Source: Lachnospiraceae bacterium
Lineage (GTDB): Bacteria; Bacillota; Clostridia; Lachnospirales; Lachnospiraceae
Direction: 5' to 3'
Assembly (NCBI GenBank): GCA_017427685.1
Contig: JAFRSH010000002.1
Location: 1 to 64,000, forward strand
Length of the DNA: 64,000 nt
The stretch's first letter is position 1, and each line of letters opens with the position of its first letter. Shown here one piece after another: positions 9,856-17,454 of the stretch. A program made the translations under genes and the position numbers. The notes under the pieces are model-generated. The model did no database searches. It was not told the origin of the DNA and worked only from the letters and a program-made list of their open reading frames with translations.

Positions 9856-9933
9856 GTGTACGGATACATGGCATATCGTATATTATTAAGACACTCGATA
9901 TTTGAATATGAAAAGGCTTATGAGAATGCCGAG
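9856..9933 (+). repeat. Degenerate attC-like element, copy E3
   Basis: Runs closely parallel to the interior of E1 (TACGGA.ACATGGCA, CGTATATTATTAAGACACTC, GCTTA.GAG.ATGCCGAG) but lacks the TTAAC... left end and the CATAAGCGTTAA right end, so it looks inactive or decayed. Confidence 0.75.
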
Positions 9934-9955
9934 TATATACGGATCTTTGAAAACA

Positions 9956-9980
9956 GTAGACTTTGAAAGTAGACTTTAAA
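9956..9980 (+). repeat. Two 12-13-bp tandem units (GTAGACTTTGAA) upstream of the AlbA_2 gene
   Basis: Units at 9956-9967 and 9969-9980 (second ends TTTAAA). The same unit recurs directly after the downstream gene's stop (11331 onward), so the gene is bracketed by this repeat. Confidence 0.8.
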
Positions 9981-10029
9981 GCGGGAATATGGTATACTTT
10001 ATCCATCATAATTTGTGAGGTTAAAGAAT

Positions 10030-11334
10030 ATGAATTTAGGCAAAGAGGACGAATATCAAGAATTTAAAGAAAGTCTTGGGCAGCTTGACAAGGGCCTTAA
10101 ATCCATTACGGCAATGCTAAACAGACATGGCGATGCAACTGTATACTTTGGCGTTGATGATGATGGAAATGTTTGTGGGCTGGACATTGGAAAAGACACC
10201 TTAATGAATATCAGAAATGGTATTGCGAATAAGATCGAGCCCCGAATCTATGCCGAGATAAAAGATGATGTTGACGAAGATGGTAAAAAATATATAAAAG
10301 TATCCGCAAAGGGGTCGGATATTCCATATTCGTATGATGGGAGGTATTATATCAGGAATGTGTCTGCAGATGAACAGGCTACGAATGATGTTCTGAGAAA
10401 GATGCTTTCAAATTCTGATGCGGATTTGATAAAGCAAAAAGAATCGCCTATTCAGAATCTTACATTCAAATCATTTTTTGCAATTCTTTCAGGCTGTGGG
10501 ATACATCCGACAGATTCTGAAGAGTTCTACGGAAACTACGGCCTTTTGAATCGCAGTGGGAAATATAATATTAATGCTTATTTGTTATCGGATAATAATG
10601 ACGTTTCAGTAAAAGTAGTGATATTTGACGGGAAAAGCAAGAGCGTAATGTCAAAGAGAACTGAATATGGAAAAAAGTGTCTGCTCCTTTCTGTTTCGGA
10701 GGTGCTTGAATATTTTAACTCGATCAATATATCAAATGTTGATGTAAAGGGAGCCAGACGGAAGGAGACTTTTTTATTTGATTTTCCAAGTTTTCGAGAG
10801 GCGTGGATTAACGCATGTCTTCATAATAACTGGAATGAGGGAATTGCTCCATCGGTATATATGTACGATGACAGGATAGAGATTGTTTCATACGGTGGAC
10901 TGCCATTTTCTTTGTCCAAAGATGGTTTTTTCAATGGTACAAGTGTACCGGTAAATAAAAGTCTTCTTACTGTATTTCTTTCCACAAAGTATGCTGAGCA
11001 AAGTGGTCATGGAGTCCCTACAATTGTTGAAAAGTACGGGAAAGATGTTTTCTTTTTTGAAGATGGAATGTTGAAAGTTGTTATGCCACTGGCGTTTGAA
11101 CGGGCTGAAGTAAAAGAAAGAAAAGGACGGCTACTTCAGAAGAAAGGCTTAACTGATAATCAGAAGAAAGTATATGATTACCTTTCCAAGCATCCGGAAG
11201 ATTCTCTACAAGATGTTGCAGATAACTTCGGTCTAAGTTTGACCGGTGTTAAAAAGATATGCTTGAGACTACAGGAGTACGGATTGCTTGAAAGAGATGG
11301 TTCAAAGAGAGACGGGTTCTGGAAGACAAAGTAG
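10030..11334 (+). CDS. AlbA_2 (Schlafen-type) DNA-binding / GHKL-like / winged-helix protein
   Basis: ATG 10030 is preferred over GTG 10015. 434 aa. The N-terminal AlbA_2 domain shows EYQEFKESLGQLDKGLKSI and VYFGVDDDGNVCGLDIG; the central region WINACLHNNWNEGIAPSVYM to YGGLPFSL has the degenerate ATPase-like fold found C-terminal in this family; the end (TDNQKKVYDYLSKHPEDSLQ... SLTGVKKICLRLQEYGLL) is a winged helix. Such proteins are usually predicted regulators or RecG-like ATP-binding proteins and are often horizontally acquired. The 12-bp repeat flanking both ends is unusual and its first downstream copy contains the TAG stop. Confidence 0.8.
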   Translation: MNLGKEDEYQEFKESLGQLDKGLKSITAMLNRHGDATVYFGVDDDGNVCGLDIGKDTLMNIRNGIANKIEPRIYAEIKDDVDEDGKKYIKVSAKGSDIPYSYDGRYYIRNVSADEQATNDVLRKMLSNSDADLIKQKESPIQNLTFKSFFAILSGCGIHPTDSEEFYGNYGLLNRSGKYNINAYLLSDNNDVSVKVVIFDGKSKSVMSKRTEYGKKCLLLSVSEVLEYFNSINISNVDVKGARRKETFLFDFPSFREAWINACLHNNWNEGIAPSVYMYDDRIEIVSYGGLPFSLSKDGFFNGTSVPVNKSLLTVFLSTKYAEQSGHGVPTIVEKYGKDVFFFEDGMLKVVMPLAFERAEVKERKGRLLQKKGLTDNQKKVYDYLSKHPEDSLQDVADNFGLSLTGVKKICLRLQEYGLLERDGSKRDGFWKTK

Positions 11335-11390
11335 ACTTTGAAGTAGACTTTGAAGTAGACTTTGAAGTGAACTTTGGAGTGAACTTGGCA
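11331..11390 (+). repeat. 12-bp tandem repeat array (GTAGACTTTGAA), 3 perfect + 2 degenerate units
   Basis: Perfect units at 11331, 11343 and 11355; degenerate units GTGAACTTTGGA (11367) and GTGAACTTGGCA (11379). The stop codon of the preceding gene (11332-11334) lies in the first unit. Only one frame (Val-Asp-Phe-Glu repeats) is open through the array. Confidence 0.9.
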
Positions 11391-11831
11391 ATAGGCGGAC
11401 TGGGTGCCTTTAAGACTACAATACAGGATGCCAGCCACCAAGAACACGGTCGCTCAGAATTAAAAAATGACAGGAAAAGGACTTAGGAAATGGGGGACCG
11501 TGTACCTTTATAGGAAATGGGGGACCGTGTACCTTTAAGAATGTATATGCTCCGGGAAGTGAAGATACTATAGAGGTGGAATTCCCCGTAAAGAGGTCTG
11601 ATTATAACAGTTCAACGAGAGAACTCGTGAAGCTATACTATACGCCGAAAAATGGGGGACCGTGTACCTTTAACATTTATGAAACCTCTGGCGATAACGC
11701 ATTAAACGACCAGATAGAGTACATTAACAAAGTAATATTGTTCCAAGGTATGTGTCTTTTTCATACCAGTCAGCAAAGGCTGCTGGATTCCGGGAGTGGG
11801 AGTATACGGCAGAGTAAGTGAGGTATTTGTT
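11335..11831 (+). other. Gene-free stretch of repeats and gene debris
   Basis: After the 12-bp array come three copies of the GGGGGACCGTGTACCTTTAA repeat (two in tandem at 11492-11510 and 11519-11538, one at 11654-11673). Between and after them are short open pieces (e.g. DTIEVEFPVKRSDYNS and ELVKLYYTPK, then YETSGDNALNDQIEYI) that look like fragments of other genes joined at the repeat. No complete gene is supported. Confidence 0.6.
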
Positions 11832-12587
11832 ATGGCGATTACACAACAAGAAGCTGATGCAATTGAGGAGAAATTCTTAGATGCGTTTGATGCAGCAGAA
11901 GGTGTTGCTGTTAAGGCAAAAGAGGCATGGGATGCTCTTTATGCTTTGATGAAAAGAGAAAACAGATTCTCTGACAAGCTTGGAATAGATACCATTGACT
12001 GGCAGATCGGGAACTGGGCAAATGATGTGACGATGGAACTTCATAATGCCGGTAGATATACGGATGCTATCGAGGTGAATGAAAACATCCTGAATATAAA
12101 TTGGGGCAGAAGCAATGACCTGTTTCACGAAAATGCTCTGCGTGATATTGCGGATGAATATGCTTATATGGGGAATCTGGCTAAGTGCCTGGAGTTGTAT
12201 GAAGAGTATTTGAAGAAAGATCCACTCTGGGGATGGGGTTGGATCGGATACTATAGGCAGCTGAATGAACATGGCGATGACAGGTTCGAGAAAGTATTGG
12301 ATGACCTGTATCAAAGAGTCAATGCCGGGGAAGACTTCCGTGACAAAGAGGATCTGTATCGCGAACTTGGAGATGAATACAATACGCTCGGGAATCAGGA
12401 GAGGGCAGATTTTTTCTACGGACTTGAAGATGCGGAAAGGGAAAAGGAAAAAGCTAATCATAGATCATTTTCTTATGAAGATATTATGCGCTTAAACCAG
12501 CCAACGTCGAAGAAAAAGATTTATCCTAACGATCCCTGTCCCTGTGGATCCGGAAAGAAATATAAGAAATGCTGCGGAAGGAAATAA
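11832..12587 (+). CDS. SEC-C motif protein with TPR-like helices
   Basis: ATG 11832 (preceded by GTGAGGTATTTGTT) rather than 11796. 251 aa. The C-terminus carries the zinc-binding SEC-C motif PNDPCPCGSGKKYKKCCG, as in SecA tails and many stand-alone proteins. The middle is helical with TPR-like repeats (YTDAIEVNENIL, LAKCLELYEEYLKKDP). The motif is a metal-binding, protein-interaction module; the specific partner is unknown. The next gene starts 4 bp after its stop, so the two form an operon. Confidence 0.8.
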   Translation: MAITQQEADAIEEKFLDAFDAAEGVAVKAKEAWDALYALMKRENRFSDKLGIDTIDWQIGNWANDVTMELHNAGRYTDAIEVNENILNINWGRSNDLFHENALRDIADEYAYMGNLAKCLELYEEYLKKDPLWGWGWIGYYRQLNEHGDDRFEKVLDDLYQRVNAGEDFRDKEDLYRELGDEYNTLGNQERADFFYGLEDAEREKEKANHRSFSYEDIMRLNQPTSKKKIYPNDPCPCGSGKKYKKCCGRK

Positions 12588-12591
12588 ACTT

Positions 12592-13041
12592 ATGGAAGAA
12601 GGAAAAACAATAACGGTACCTTTGAAGCTTATCGCAGATGCTGTTGAGCAGGCGGATGAGAACTGGAATCAGTATCTGGATATCGAAAAGATGGAGGTTA
12701 TCAGTCTTCCCGGGGAAGACAGTATCTGTGGAATAGAAGAAGAGGATCAGGAGATGTATGATCTGATTGAAGAAGGCTGGAGGGTGCGTTATTTTGGATT
12801 GCCTTCGAAGTTTGATATCCACGAGTATAGCATTATGGAAAGGTTTATCTGGAGCCTGCCAGAGGGAAGGATTCAGGATGCTCTCGAAAGTGCGATAAGA
12901 GGTCGGGGAGCGTTTCGCAGATTCAAGGACTCAATCATACATTATGGGATTGAAAAAGACTGGTATGAGTATCTGGAAGAAGCGCACAAGAAAATAGCCA
13001 GAGAATGGTGTGAGATACATCATTTTGAGTATACGGAGTAG
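12592..13041 (+). CDS. UPF0158 family protein
   Basis: 149 aa from ATG 12592, with GGAAGG just upstream inside the previous gene's end. Characteristic late segment: LESAIRGRGAFRRFKDSI followed by GIEKDWYEYLEEAHKKIA and REWCEIHHF, as in the UPF0158 family. Function unknown for the family; acidic, cytosolic. Coupled to the SEC-C gene. Confidence 0.8.
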   Translation: MEEGKTITVPLKLIADAVEQADENWNQYLDIEKMEVISLPGEDSICGIEEEDQEMYDLIEEGWRVRYFGLPSKFDIHEYSIMERFIWSLPEGRIQDALESAIRGRGAFRRFKDSIIHYGIEKDWYEYLEEAHKKIAREWCEIHHFEYTE

Positions 13042-13046
13042 ATGGT

Positions 13047-13193
13047 ATGAGACTTTTTATAGCGATTCAATTTGAAGAGAATATCCTGGATGCTCTGACG
13101 GACTTTCAGGCTGATTTGAAGAGCCAGGGCGTGACAGAAAATGTGGGACCGCGTACCTTTAAGAATGTATTACTAAACAAGTATGTAACTTAA
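13047..13193 (+). pseudogene. Truncated RNA 2',3'-cyclic phosphodiesterase (ThpR/LigT-like), N-terminal ~30 residues
   Basis: MRLFIAIQFEENILDAL plus the following ~15 residues fit the N-terminus of ThpR/2H phosphoesterases. After SQGVT the frame runs into the dispersed repeat (13143 onward) and stops at 13191 inside the attC-like element. Both HxT catalytic motifs are lost. It starts 5 bp after UPF0158, so it was probably once the third gene of that operon. Confidence 0.75.
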
Positions 13194-13294
13194 CACTTTT
13201 GTGCGGATACATGGCACCTGATATATTAATAAAATACTCAATATAAGGCATTGGTTTGACACGAGAAAATCGCGCCTGTGGGCATAAGCGTTAA
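13190..13294 (+). repeat. attC-like element, copy E2 (105 bp)
   Basis: Same ends as E1 (TTAACACTTTTG ... CATAAGCGTTAA) and the same preceding sequence back through the 20-bp repeat at 13143. The interior diverges after ATGGCACCT. The DUF2325 gene begins 119 bp downstream. Confidence 0.7.
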
Positions 13295-13413
13295 TACAAT
13301 GCGTGACCACATTGGTGACAGGCACTCTGAGAGAATATTTGGAGATCTTTAGGAAGTAAAACATACTTGCCATAGAAACAAGCTATTATTCAGATCAAAA
13401 GGAGCAGCATAAC

Positions 13414-15102
13414 ATGAAGAATCCGATCGATCCGCGTGGCGGGCTGCCTACGCATGATGAACTGAATAAGATGATTTTGGGAGCCCTGCAAACGGGCGGA
13501 GATCTTTATGGCGGGTTGATGAAGCTTAAGCTTCCGCATGATGATTTGCCACTCGCTGTAAAGGATATTTTGGATCCGGATACTTTCGGTGCGGAGAGAT
13601 TGTTCCTTGAGTATTTTGTAAATGATGATATGGAAGAGGATTTCCCTCTTGTCGCCAATGATTTCCTCGTACATGAATTTGCTAATCTCTCGAAGTATGA
13701 TGATGTTGAGTACCTGAATCATGATACCGGTGCTTGTTGGCCGGATCGTATGCTGACCCGGTTTGTTCTCTCATTGATGCTTAATGCCGTTAACGGCGGA
13801 AGCGAGTATACAAAGGCACTGTTTCTGTATTTATATAAGACTTATTACAAGAAGGAATACAAAGCATTAAAGAGATTCAGCACGATATCTGCAAGTGAGG
13901 TGATAGCTCTTGCCGAGCCGGATAACGGGGTCGAATATTTAATCTATGGTAATATTGCAAGGATACTTTGCATATCAAAAATGTTCGGGATCACAATCAA
14001 TCCCGATTGCGGTCACCTCTACGTCGCGCTCAACAAAATGAGCGACAGCTTTGACGCGGAGGATCGTTATTCTTTCGATATTTCCGGCGATGACCTGCAT
14101 AAGAACTCGACGAAAGAGATTGAGGAAAGGTTTGACGAAAAGAAGCTTTATTCTATCGACTGGAAGATGTCAAAATTTCTGGGAAATGTTTTGAAGTGGC
14201 TTGGATATACACCGGATTATGTTGATTGTTGTGACGATAACGAATTTGGTCTGCAGCGGCGTTATGCCATCACGCTCTCAATCCTTAAAAAGACTTTTCC
14301 GAAAAAGGAGTTCAGTGCCGAAGAGATAGCCTTATATGGAACCATTCTTCATACGGCGAGTGCGCTCACCTGCAACACGGATAAATTGGCTGAGATAATA
14401 AAGACGTTGGCTTATGGTGAGGCCGGAACCGATTATTATGAGAATTTTCCTGCACTGTTCAAGGCAGAAGAAGTGCAGGTAGCGAGTCGTCCGACCAAAA
14501 GCCCGGGAGTGATCGATCAAACAAAGAAATCGATTAAAGAAATCAAGAAGACGCCGGATCCGCAAAAAGAAGAGGCTCTTATTGAGGAGATTAACGCCCT
14601 GCGCCGCAAGGTTCATAAACTGGAAGCGGATAATAAAGGGCTTCGAAGTGAGCTTTCGGAGAAAAGAAGGATTGAAGAGGATGCGAAAGCTTTGAGAGAG
14701 CGGTCTGAGAATGCAAACCGCGAGCTGATAGCGCTCAGAGATTATGTTTATAACCTTACAGAGGACGACCGGCCCGATCAAAGTGTGTCGATCGATGAGA
14801 TGAAGAGGTTCCTTTCTGAAAAACGCATCGTGATCATCGGAGGTCATTCAAATTGGGTATCAAAGATGAAGAAAGAATTTCCGGACTGGAGTTATGTTAA
14901 TCCGGAAGCAAGCGGGTCGACTGACGTTTCGATCGTTGATAAAGCCGATCATGTCTACTTCTTTACCGATACGATCAGTCACTCGAAGTATTTTCAGTTT
15001 ATAAATGTGGTTCGGGAACGGAAGGTTGATTTCGGGTACATTCACGGCGTAAATATCGAGAAGACTATCAGAGGGATATACAGGGAGTTGAAAGAAGAGT
15101 AG
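13414..15102 (+). CDS. DUF2325-domain protein with coiled coil, 562 aa
   Basis: ATG 13414 follows AAAAGGAGCAGC. The first ~370 residues are helical and unrecognised. Residues ~385-450 are a charged coiled coil (EEINALRRKVHKLEADNKGL). The C-terminal ~95 residues (RIVIIGGHSNWVSKMKKEF ... SIVDKADHVYFFTDTISHSK) match the DUF2325 pattern, a Rossmann-like domain of unknown function often at the end of such proteins. It occupies a whole interval between two attC-like elements and ends just before a strong hairpin. Confidence 0.75.
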   Translation: MKNPIDPRGGLPTHDELNKMILGALQTGGDLYGGLMKLKLPHDDLPLAVKDILDPDTFGAERLFLEYFVNDDMEEDFPLVANDFLVHEFANLSKYDDVEYLNHDTGACWPDRMLTRFVLSLMLNAVNGGSEYTKALFLYLYKTYYKKEYKALKRFSTISASEVIALAEPDNGVEYLIYGNIARILCISKMFGITINPDCGHLYVALNKMSDSFDAEDRYSFDISGDDLHKNSTKEIEERFDEKKLYSIDWKMSKFLGNVLKWLGYTPDYVDCCDDNEFGLQRRYAITLSILKKTFPKKEFSAEEIALYGTILHTASALTCNTDKLAEIIKTLAYGEAGTDYYENFPALFKAEEVQVASRPTKSPGVIDQTKKSIKEIKKTPDPQKEEALIEEINALRRKVHKLEADNKGLRSELSEKRRIEEDAKALRERSENANRELIALRDYVYNLTEDDRPDQSVSIDEMKRFLSEKRIVIIGGHSNWVSKMKKEFPDWSYVNPEASGSTDVSIVDKADHVYFFTDTISHSKYFQFINVVRERKVDFGYIHGVNIEKTIRGIYRELKEE

Positions 15103-15150
15103 ACAGCTGTGCATTGTAAGATACAATGACGAATATGTTGGTAGGAACAT

Positions 15151-15177
15151 AAAAGTTCAGACACTGTCTGAACTTTT
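15151..15177 (+). terminator. Perfect 13-bp inverted repeat after the DUF2325 gene
   Basis: AAAAGTTCAGACA / TGTCTGAACTTTT separated by one base. The right arm ends in TTTT, so it can act as an intrinsic terminator in both directions. A second hairpin (ATATCACTG / CAGTGATAT) follows at 15201-15222. Confidence 0.6.
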
Positions 15178-15183
15178 GAGAGG

Positions 15184-15351
15184 GTAACGGATTGTAACAA
15201 ATATCACTGTGAGCAGTGATATATTCCGGACACCTTGGTCACCTCGAACATTGTGTGAACAATCGCGTTAGCTACTTGATAAATCGAAATGCTGAGTTAT
15301 TACCGACCTGAGGTATTGACGAGAAACCCCTGGTGTGGGCATAAGCGTTAA
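15184..15351 (+). repeat. attC-like element, copy E4
   Basis: Ends in GTGTGGGCATAAGCGTTAA (right edge 15351) and contains CGGACACC..GG.CACCTCG in common with E1/E2. The left edge (GTAACGGATTG) is a weaker match, and a 22-bp hairpin (15201-15222) is inserted near it. The ArsC-like gene begins 17 bp downstream. Confidence 0.6.
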
Positions 15352-15367
15352 AGGAAAATGAACGACC

Positions 15368-15709
15368 ATGAACATCCAAATCTTCGGAACAAAGAAATGC
15401 AATGATACCAAGAAAGCCGAGCGCTTCTTCAAAGAACGCGGAATCAAGTATCAGTTCGTTGACATGAAGGAAAAGGGAATGAGCAAGGGAGAATTCACCG
15501 CCGTTGCAACATCGAACGGCGGTATGGAGAACCTGCTTGACGAGAACTGCAAGGACCGGGACACGCTATTCCTTATCAAGTATCTCGCGGAAGACGCAAA
15601 GCTCGAAAAGATCCTTGAGAACCCGCAGGTGTTAAAGACACCGGTCGTAAGGAACGGGAAGCAGTCCACTATCGGATATCAGCCGGATGTGTGGAAGAAG
15701 TGGGAGTGA
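15368..15709 (+). CDS. ArsC/Spx-family thioredoxin-fold protein
   Basis: 113 aa, complete for the family. The N-terminus IQIFGTKKCNDTKKAERFF has a single redox cysteine (KKCND), and later LKTPVVRNGK provides the cis-proline of the thioredoxin fold. Family members include arsenate-reductase-like proteins and Spx-type regulators; without a CxxC pair or arsenic genes nearby the substrate is undetermined. It starts 17 bp after attC-like E4, with AAAGGA as ribosome binding site. Confidence 0.8.
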   Translation: MNIQIFGTKKCNDTKKAERFFKERGIKYQFVDMKEKGMSKGEFTAVATSNGGMENLLDENCKDRDTLFLIKYLAEDAKLEKILENPQVLKTPVVRNGKQSTIGYQPDVWKKWE

Positions 15710-15732
15710 AAACGGAACGATCATCCGCGTTA

Positions 15733-15966
15733 TGTTATGACGATGGGGGTAGTGATGGGGGTAGTGATGGGGGTAGTATTACATCAAAGATACCTCTGAC
15801 AGAAACACAGAGTCAGATTGTTAACATGCTACTTTCAACTCCAAGCATGACAAAAAAAGAAATGGCTGAAAAGTTGGGATTATCTACAGACGGAGTAAAG
15901 TATCATATTAAGAAAATGACCGAATCGGGGATTGTTACTCCGCCTTCTCTACTACCATGTCCTTAA
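15733..15966 (+). pseudogene. Fragment: Gly/Ser/Asp repeat linker plus winged-helix domain of an AlbA_2-type protein
   Basis: The frame overlaps the end of the ArsC-like gene and has no good start. It encodes a DGGSDGGSDGGS linker (12-bp repeat at 15742-15777) followed by LTETQSQIVNMLL and MTKKEMAEKLGLSTDGVKYH, a winged helix. This linker-plus-wHTH arrangement is typical of the C-terminus of AlbA_2 proteins such as the one at 10030; the N-terminal domains are absent. Confidence 0.6.
15742..15777 (+). repeat. 12-bp tandem repeat GATGGGGGTAGT x3
   Basis: Three perfect copies encoding Asp-Gly-Gly-Ser repeats in the frame of the winged-helix fragment. Confidence 0.95.
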
Positions 15967-16558
15967 TTGCAAAGTCTATGAGCTCTTCCGGTTTGGTTTC
16001 GGGATTAATCCACTCATCAATCTTGTCCTCCGGAAGCATGAGAGGCATCCGGTCATGGATTTTGAGTAGCTCCGGGGTGGGTTCTTTCGTGAGAATTGTA
16101 AAAACGGGGAAGCCATCTTCAATGCGGTAGAGGCCGCACAGCCATGTCATGGTGCTACCGACAGGCTGAATCGCGTATTTCTGTCCGGTGCGGGACTTAC
16201 CGTCGGCGGTTTTGATATGGTCCCATTCAAAGTAATAAGAAGCGGGGACGATACATCTGTGAGATTTCCAGGCTTCTTTGAATGTGGGTTTAGTAGCGGC
16301 GGTTTCGACTCTGGCGTTGAAAAGGCTTTGTTTCTTCTCGGGTGATGAGAAGCCCCATTGCATAGGAAATGCGCTTTTGATCCCCTGGGAGTTCGGAGCT
16401 ATGACGGGTACGATGTCTGTGGGGCGCACTTCACCGTAGGTTATAAGCGGTTTGCTGTGAGTCTCGATGAATCTTGAGGCGAGCGAAGAGCGCGAAACCG
16501 TGCTGAACATGCCCTGTAGTTCGGGAACATCTCTGTCTATATAATATCTGCAACACAT
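15935..16558 (-). CDS. yedK: SOS response-associated peptidase (SRAP/YedK/HMCES family)
   Basis: 207 aa. Starts MCCRYY, placing the catalytic Cys2 at the processed N-terminus. It has KPTFKEAWKSHRCIVPASYY followed by FEW (the conserved glutamate) and KIHDRMPLMLP (the conserved His). The family crosslinks to abasic sites in single-stranded DNA and shields them. It is the only minus-strand gene among the cassette-like genes and its 3' end overlaps the winged-helix fragment by 32 bp. Its 5' end abuts attC-like E5. Confidence 0.92.
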   Translation of the reverse strand: MCCRYYIDRDVPELQGMFSTVSRSSLASRFIETHSKPLITYGEVRPTDIVPVIAPNSQGIKSAFPMQWGFSSPEKKQSLFNARVETAATKPTFKEAWKSHRCIVPASYYFEWDHIKTADGKSRTGQKYAIQPVGSTMTWLCGLYRIEDGFPVFTILTKEPTPELLKIHDRMPLMLPEDKIDEWINPETKPEELIDFAIKDMVVEKAE

Positions 16559-16571
16559 AATGACTCCTTAC

Positions 16572-16708
16572 TTTACGCAGAAACAAGCTTTCGGGATAGG
16601 ATTCAGTACCCGGTGGGGTATATGATACAAGAAAGATGTTGAAAAGTATATAAAAATCGATAAGAATATATGTAGCCGGGGATCCCGAACCGTGGGCATA
16701 AGCGTTAA
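16572..16708 (+). repeat. attC-like element, copy E5
   Basis: Right edge CCGTGGGCATAAGCGTTAA (ends 16708). The left edge TTTACGC is a partial match to TTAACGC. The interior is less similar to E1/E2. It lies between the inverted SRAP gene and an ArsC-family fragment. Confidence 0.5.
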
Positions 16709-16759
16709 GGTACAAAAACGCTTTCCGGGACTGCGTAAATAATTGAAAGGAACTCTGTA

Positions 16760-16897
16760 ATGATCACTGTATATTGTTATTCAAAATGCACCACATGCAA
16801 GAAAGCCCTTAAGTGGCTTGATGATCGCAAGATCAAGTACGAGCTTAAGGACATCAAAACCGAGCATCCCGATGAGAAGATGCTCCGTGGGCTTTAA
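16760..16897 (+). pseudogene. Truncated ArsC/Spx-family gene (N-terminal 45 aa)
   Basis: MITVYCYSKCTTCKKALKWL opens a typical ArsC/YffB-like protein with a CTTC redox pair, but the frame stops after 45 residues, less than half the usual ~115. The ribosome binding site AAAGGAAC is good, so the piece may still be translated. A DUF4298 gene begins 23 bp later. Confidence 0.75.
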
Positions 16898-16920
16898 GGA
16901 AGAAGAATGGAGCAGTCTCG

Positions 16921-17328
16921 ATGGACGAAACTAATAATTCGCAGATCTTACGCATCCGCCACTTCGAGGAGCTCAGAGTCGCGGCGGAAGAGATGCTTGA
17001 AGCATATTCAAAGGAAACAGCAGATGCTTTGAAGGAGACGATCGACGCTTTGGAGAGCTACTACACAAGCCCTGAGTGGAAGCAGGATTTCGCAGACGAT
17101 GAAGCGGGGCTGTTACCCGGCGACTTAAAACGCGGTGTGCTCTCGGAAGACGGGATCTATAACCTGCTCGAACGGTACAGGGAGATCGAGAGTGAGGAGA
17201 AGAAGCGCACTCTCTTCCTGCATCAGAAGGAGACTCTTGATACTTTCCTGGCGCACGGGACTATCACACGGGCGCAGTATGAAAAGAGTTACGGGGATCT
17301 CGTGAAGAAGATGGGGATTAAGCTGTGA
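16921..17328 (+). CDS. DUF4298 family protein
   Basis: 135 aa from ATG 16921 (GGAG 8-9 bp upstream). The core ALESYYTSPEWKQDFADDEA then DLKRGVLSEDGIYNLL is the DUF4298 signature. A basic C-terminal extension of ~45 residues follows. Function unknown; small cytosolic helical protein. It is followed by a perfect 13-bp hairpin at 17339. Confidence 0.8.
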   Translation: MDETNNSQILRIRHFEELRVAAEEMLEAYSKETADALKETIDALESYYTSPEWKQDFADDEAGLLPGDLKRGVLSEDGIYNLLERYREIESEEKKRTLFLHQKETLDTFLAHGTITRAQYEKSYGDLVKKMGIKL

Positions 17329-17338
17329 CATGGATTTA

Positions 17339-17371
17339 CGACTAATCTAAAATCAGACTTTAGATTAGTCG
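17339..17371 (+). terminator. Perfect 13-bp stem-loop after the DUF4298 gene
   Basis: CGACTAATCTAAA, 7-base loop, TTTAGATTAGTCG. No T-run follows, so it could be a terminator of low efficiency, an mRNA 3'-stabiliser or an operator for the next gene. Confidence 0.55.
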
Positions 17372-17454
17372 CTTGTATAGGAAGGGCATTAGGCATGGTA
17401 AAATGCGTTAAATAATCAGGTTTAACTTGTGTCCGGAGAGGAGTGATCAGAGAG

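Noticed and set aside
11576..11821. 81-codon frame
   Set aside because: Passes through the dispersed repeat and joins fragments; looks like debris rather than a gene.
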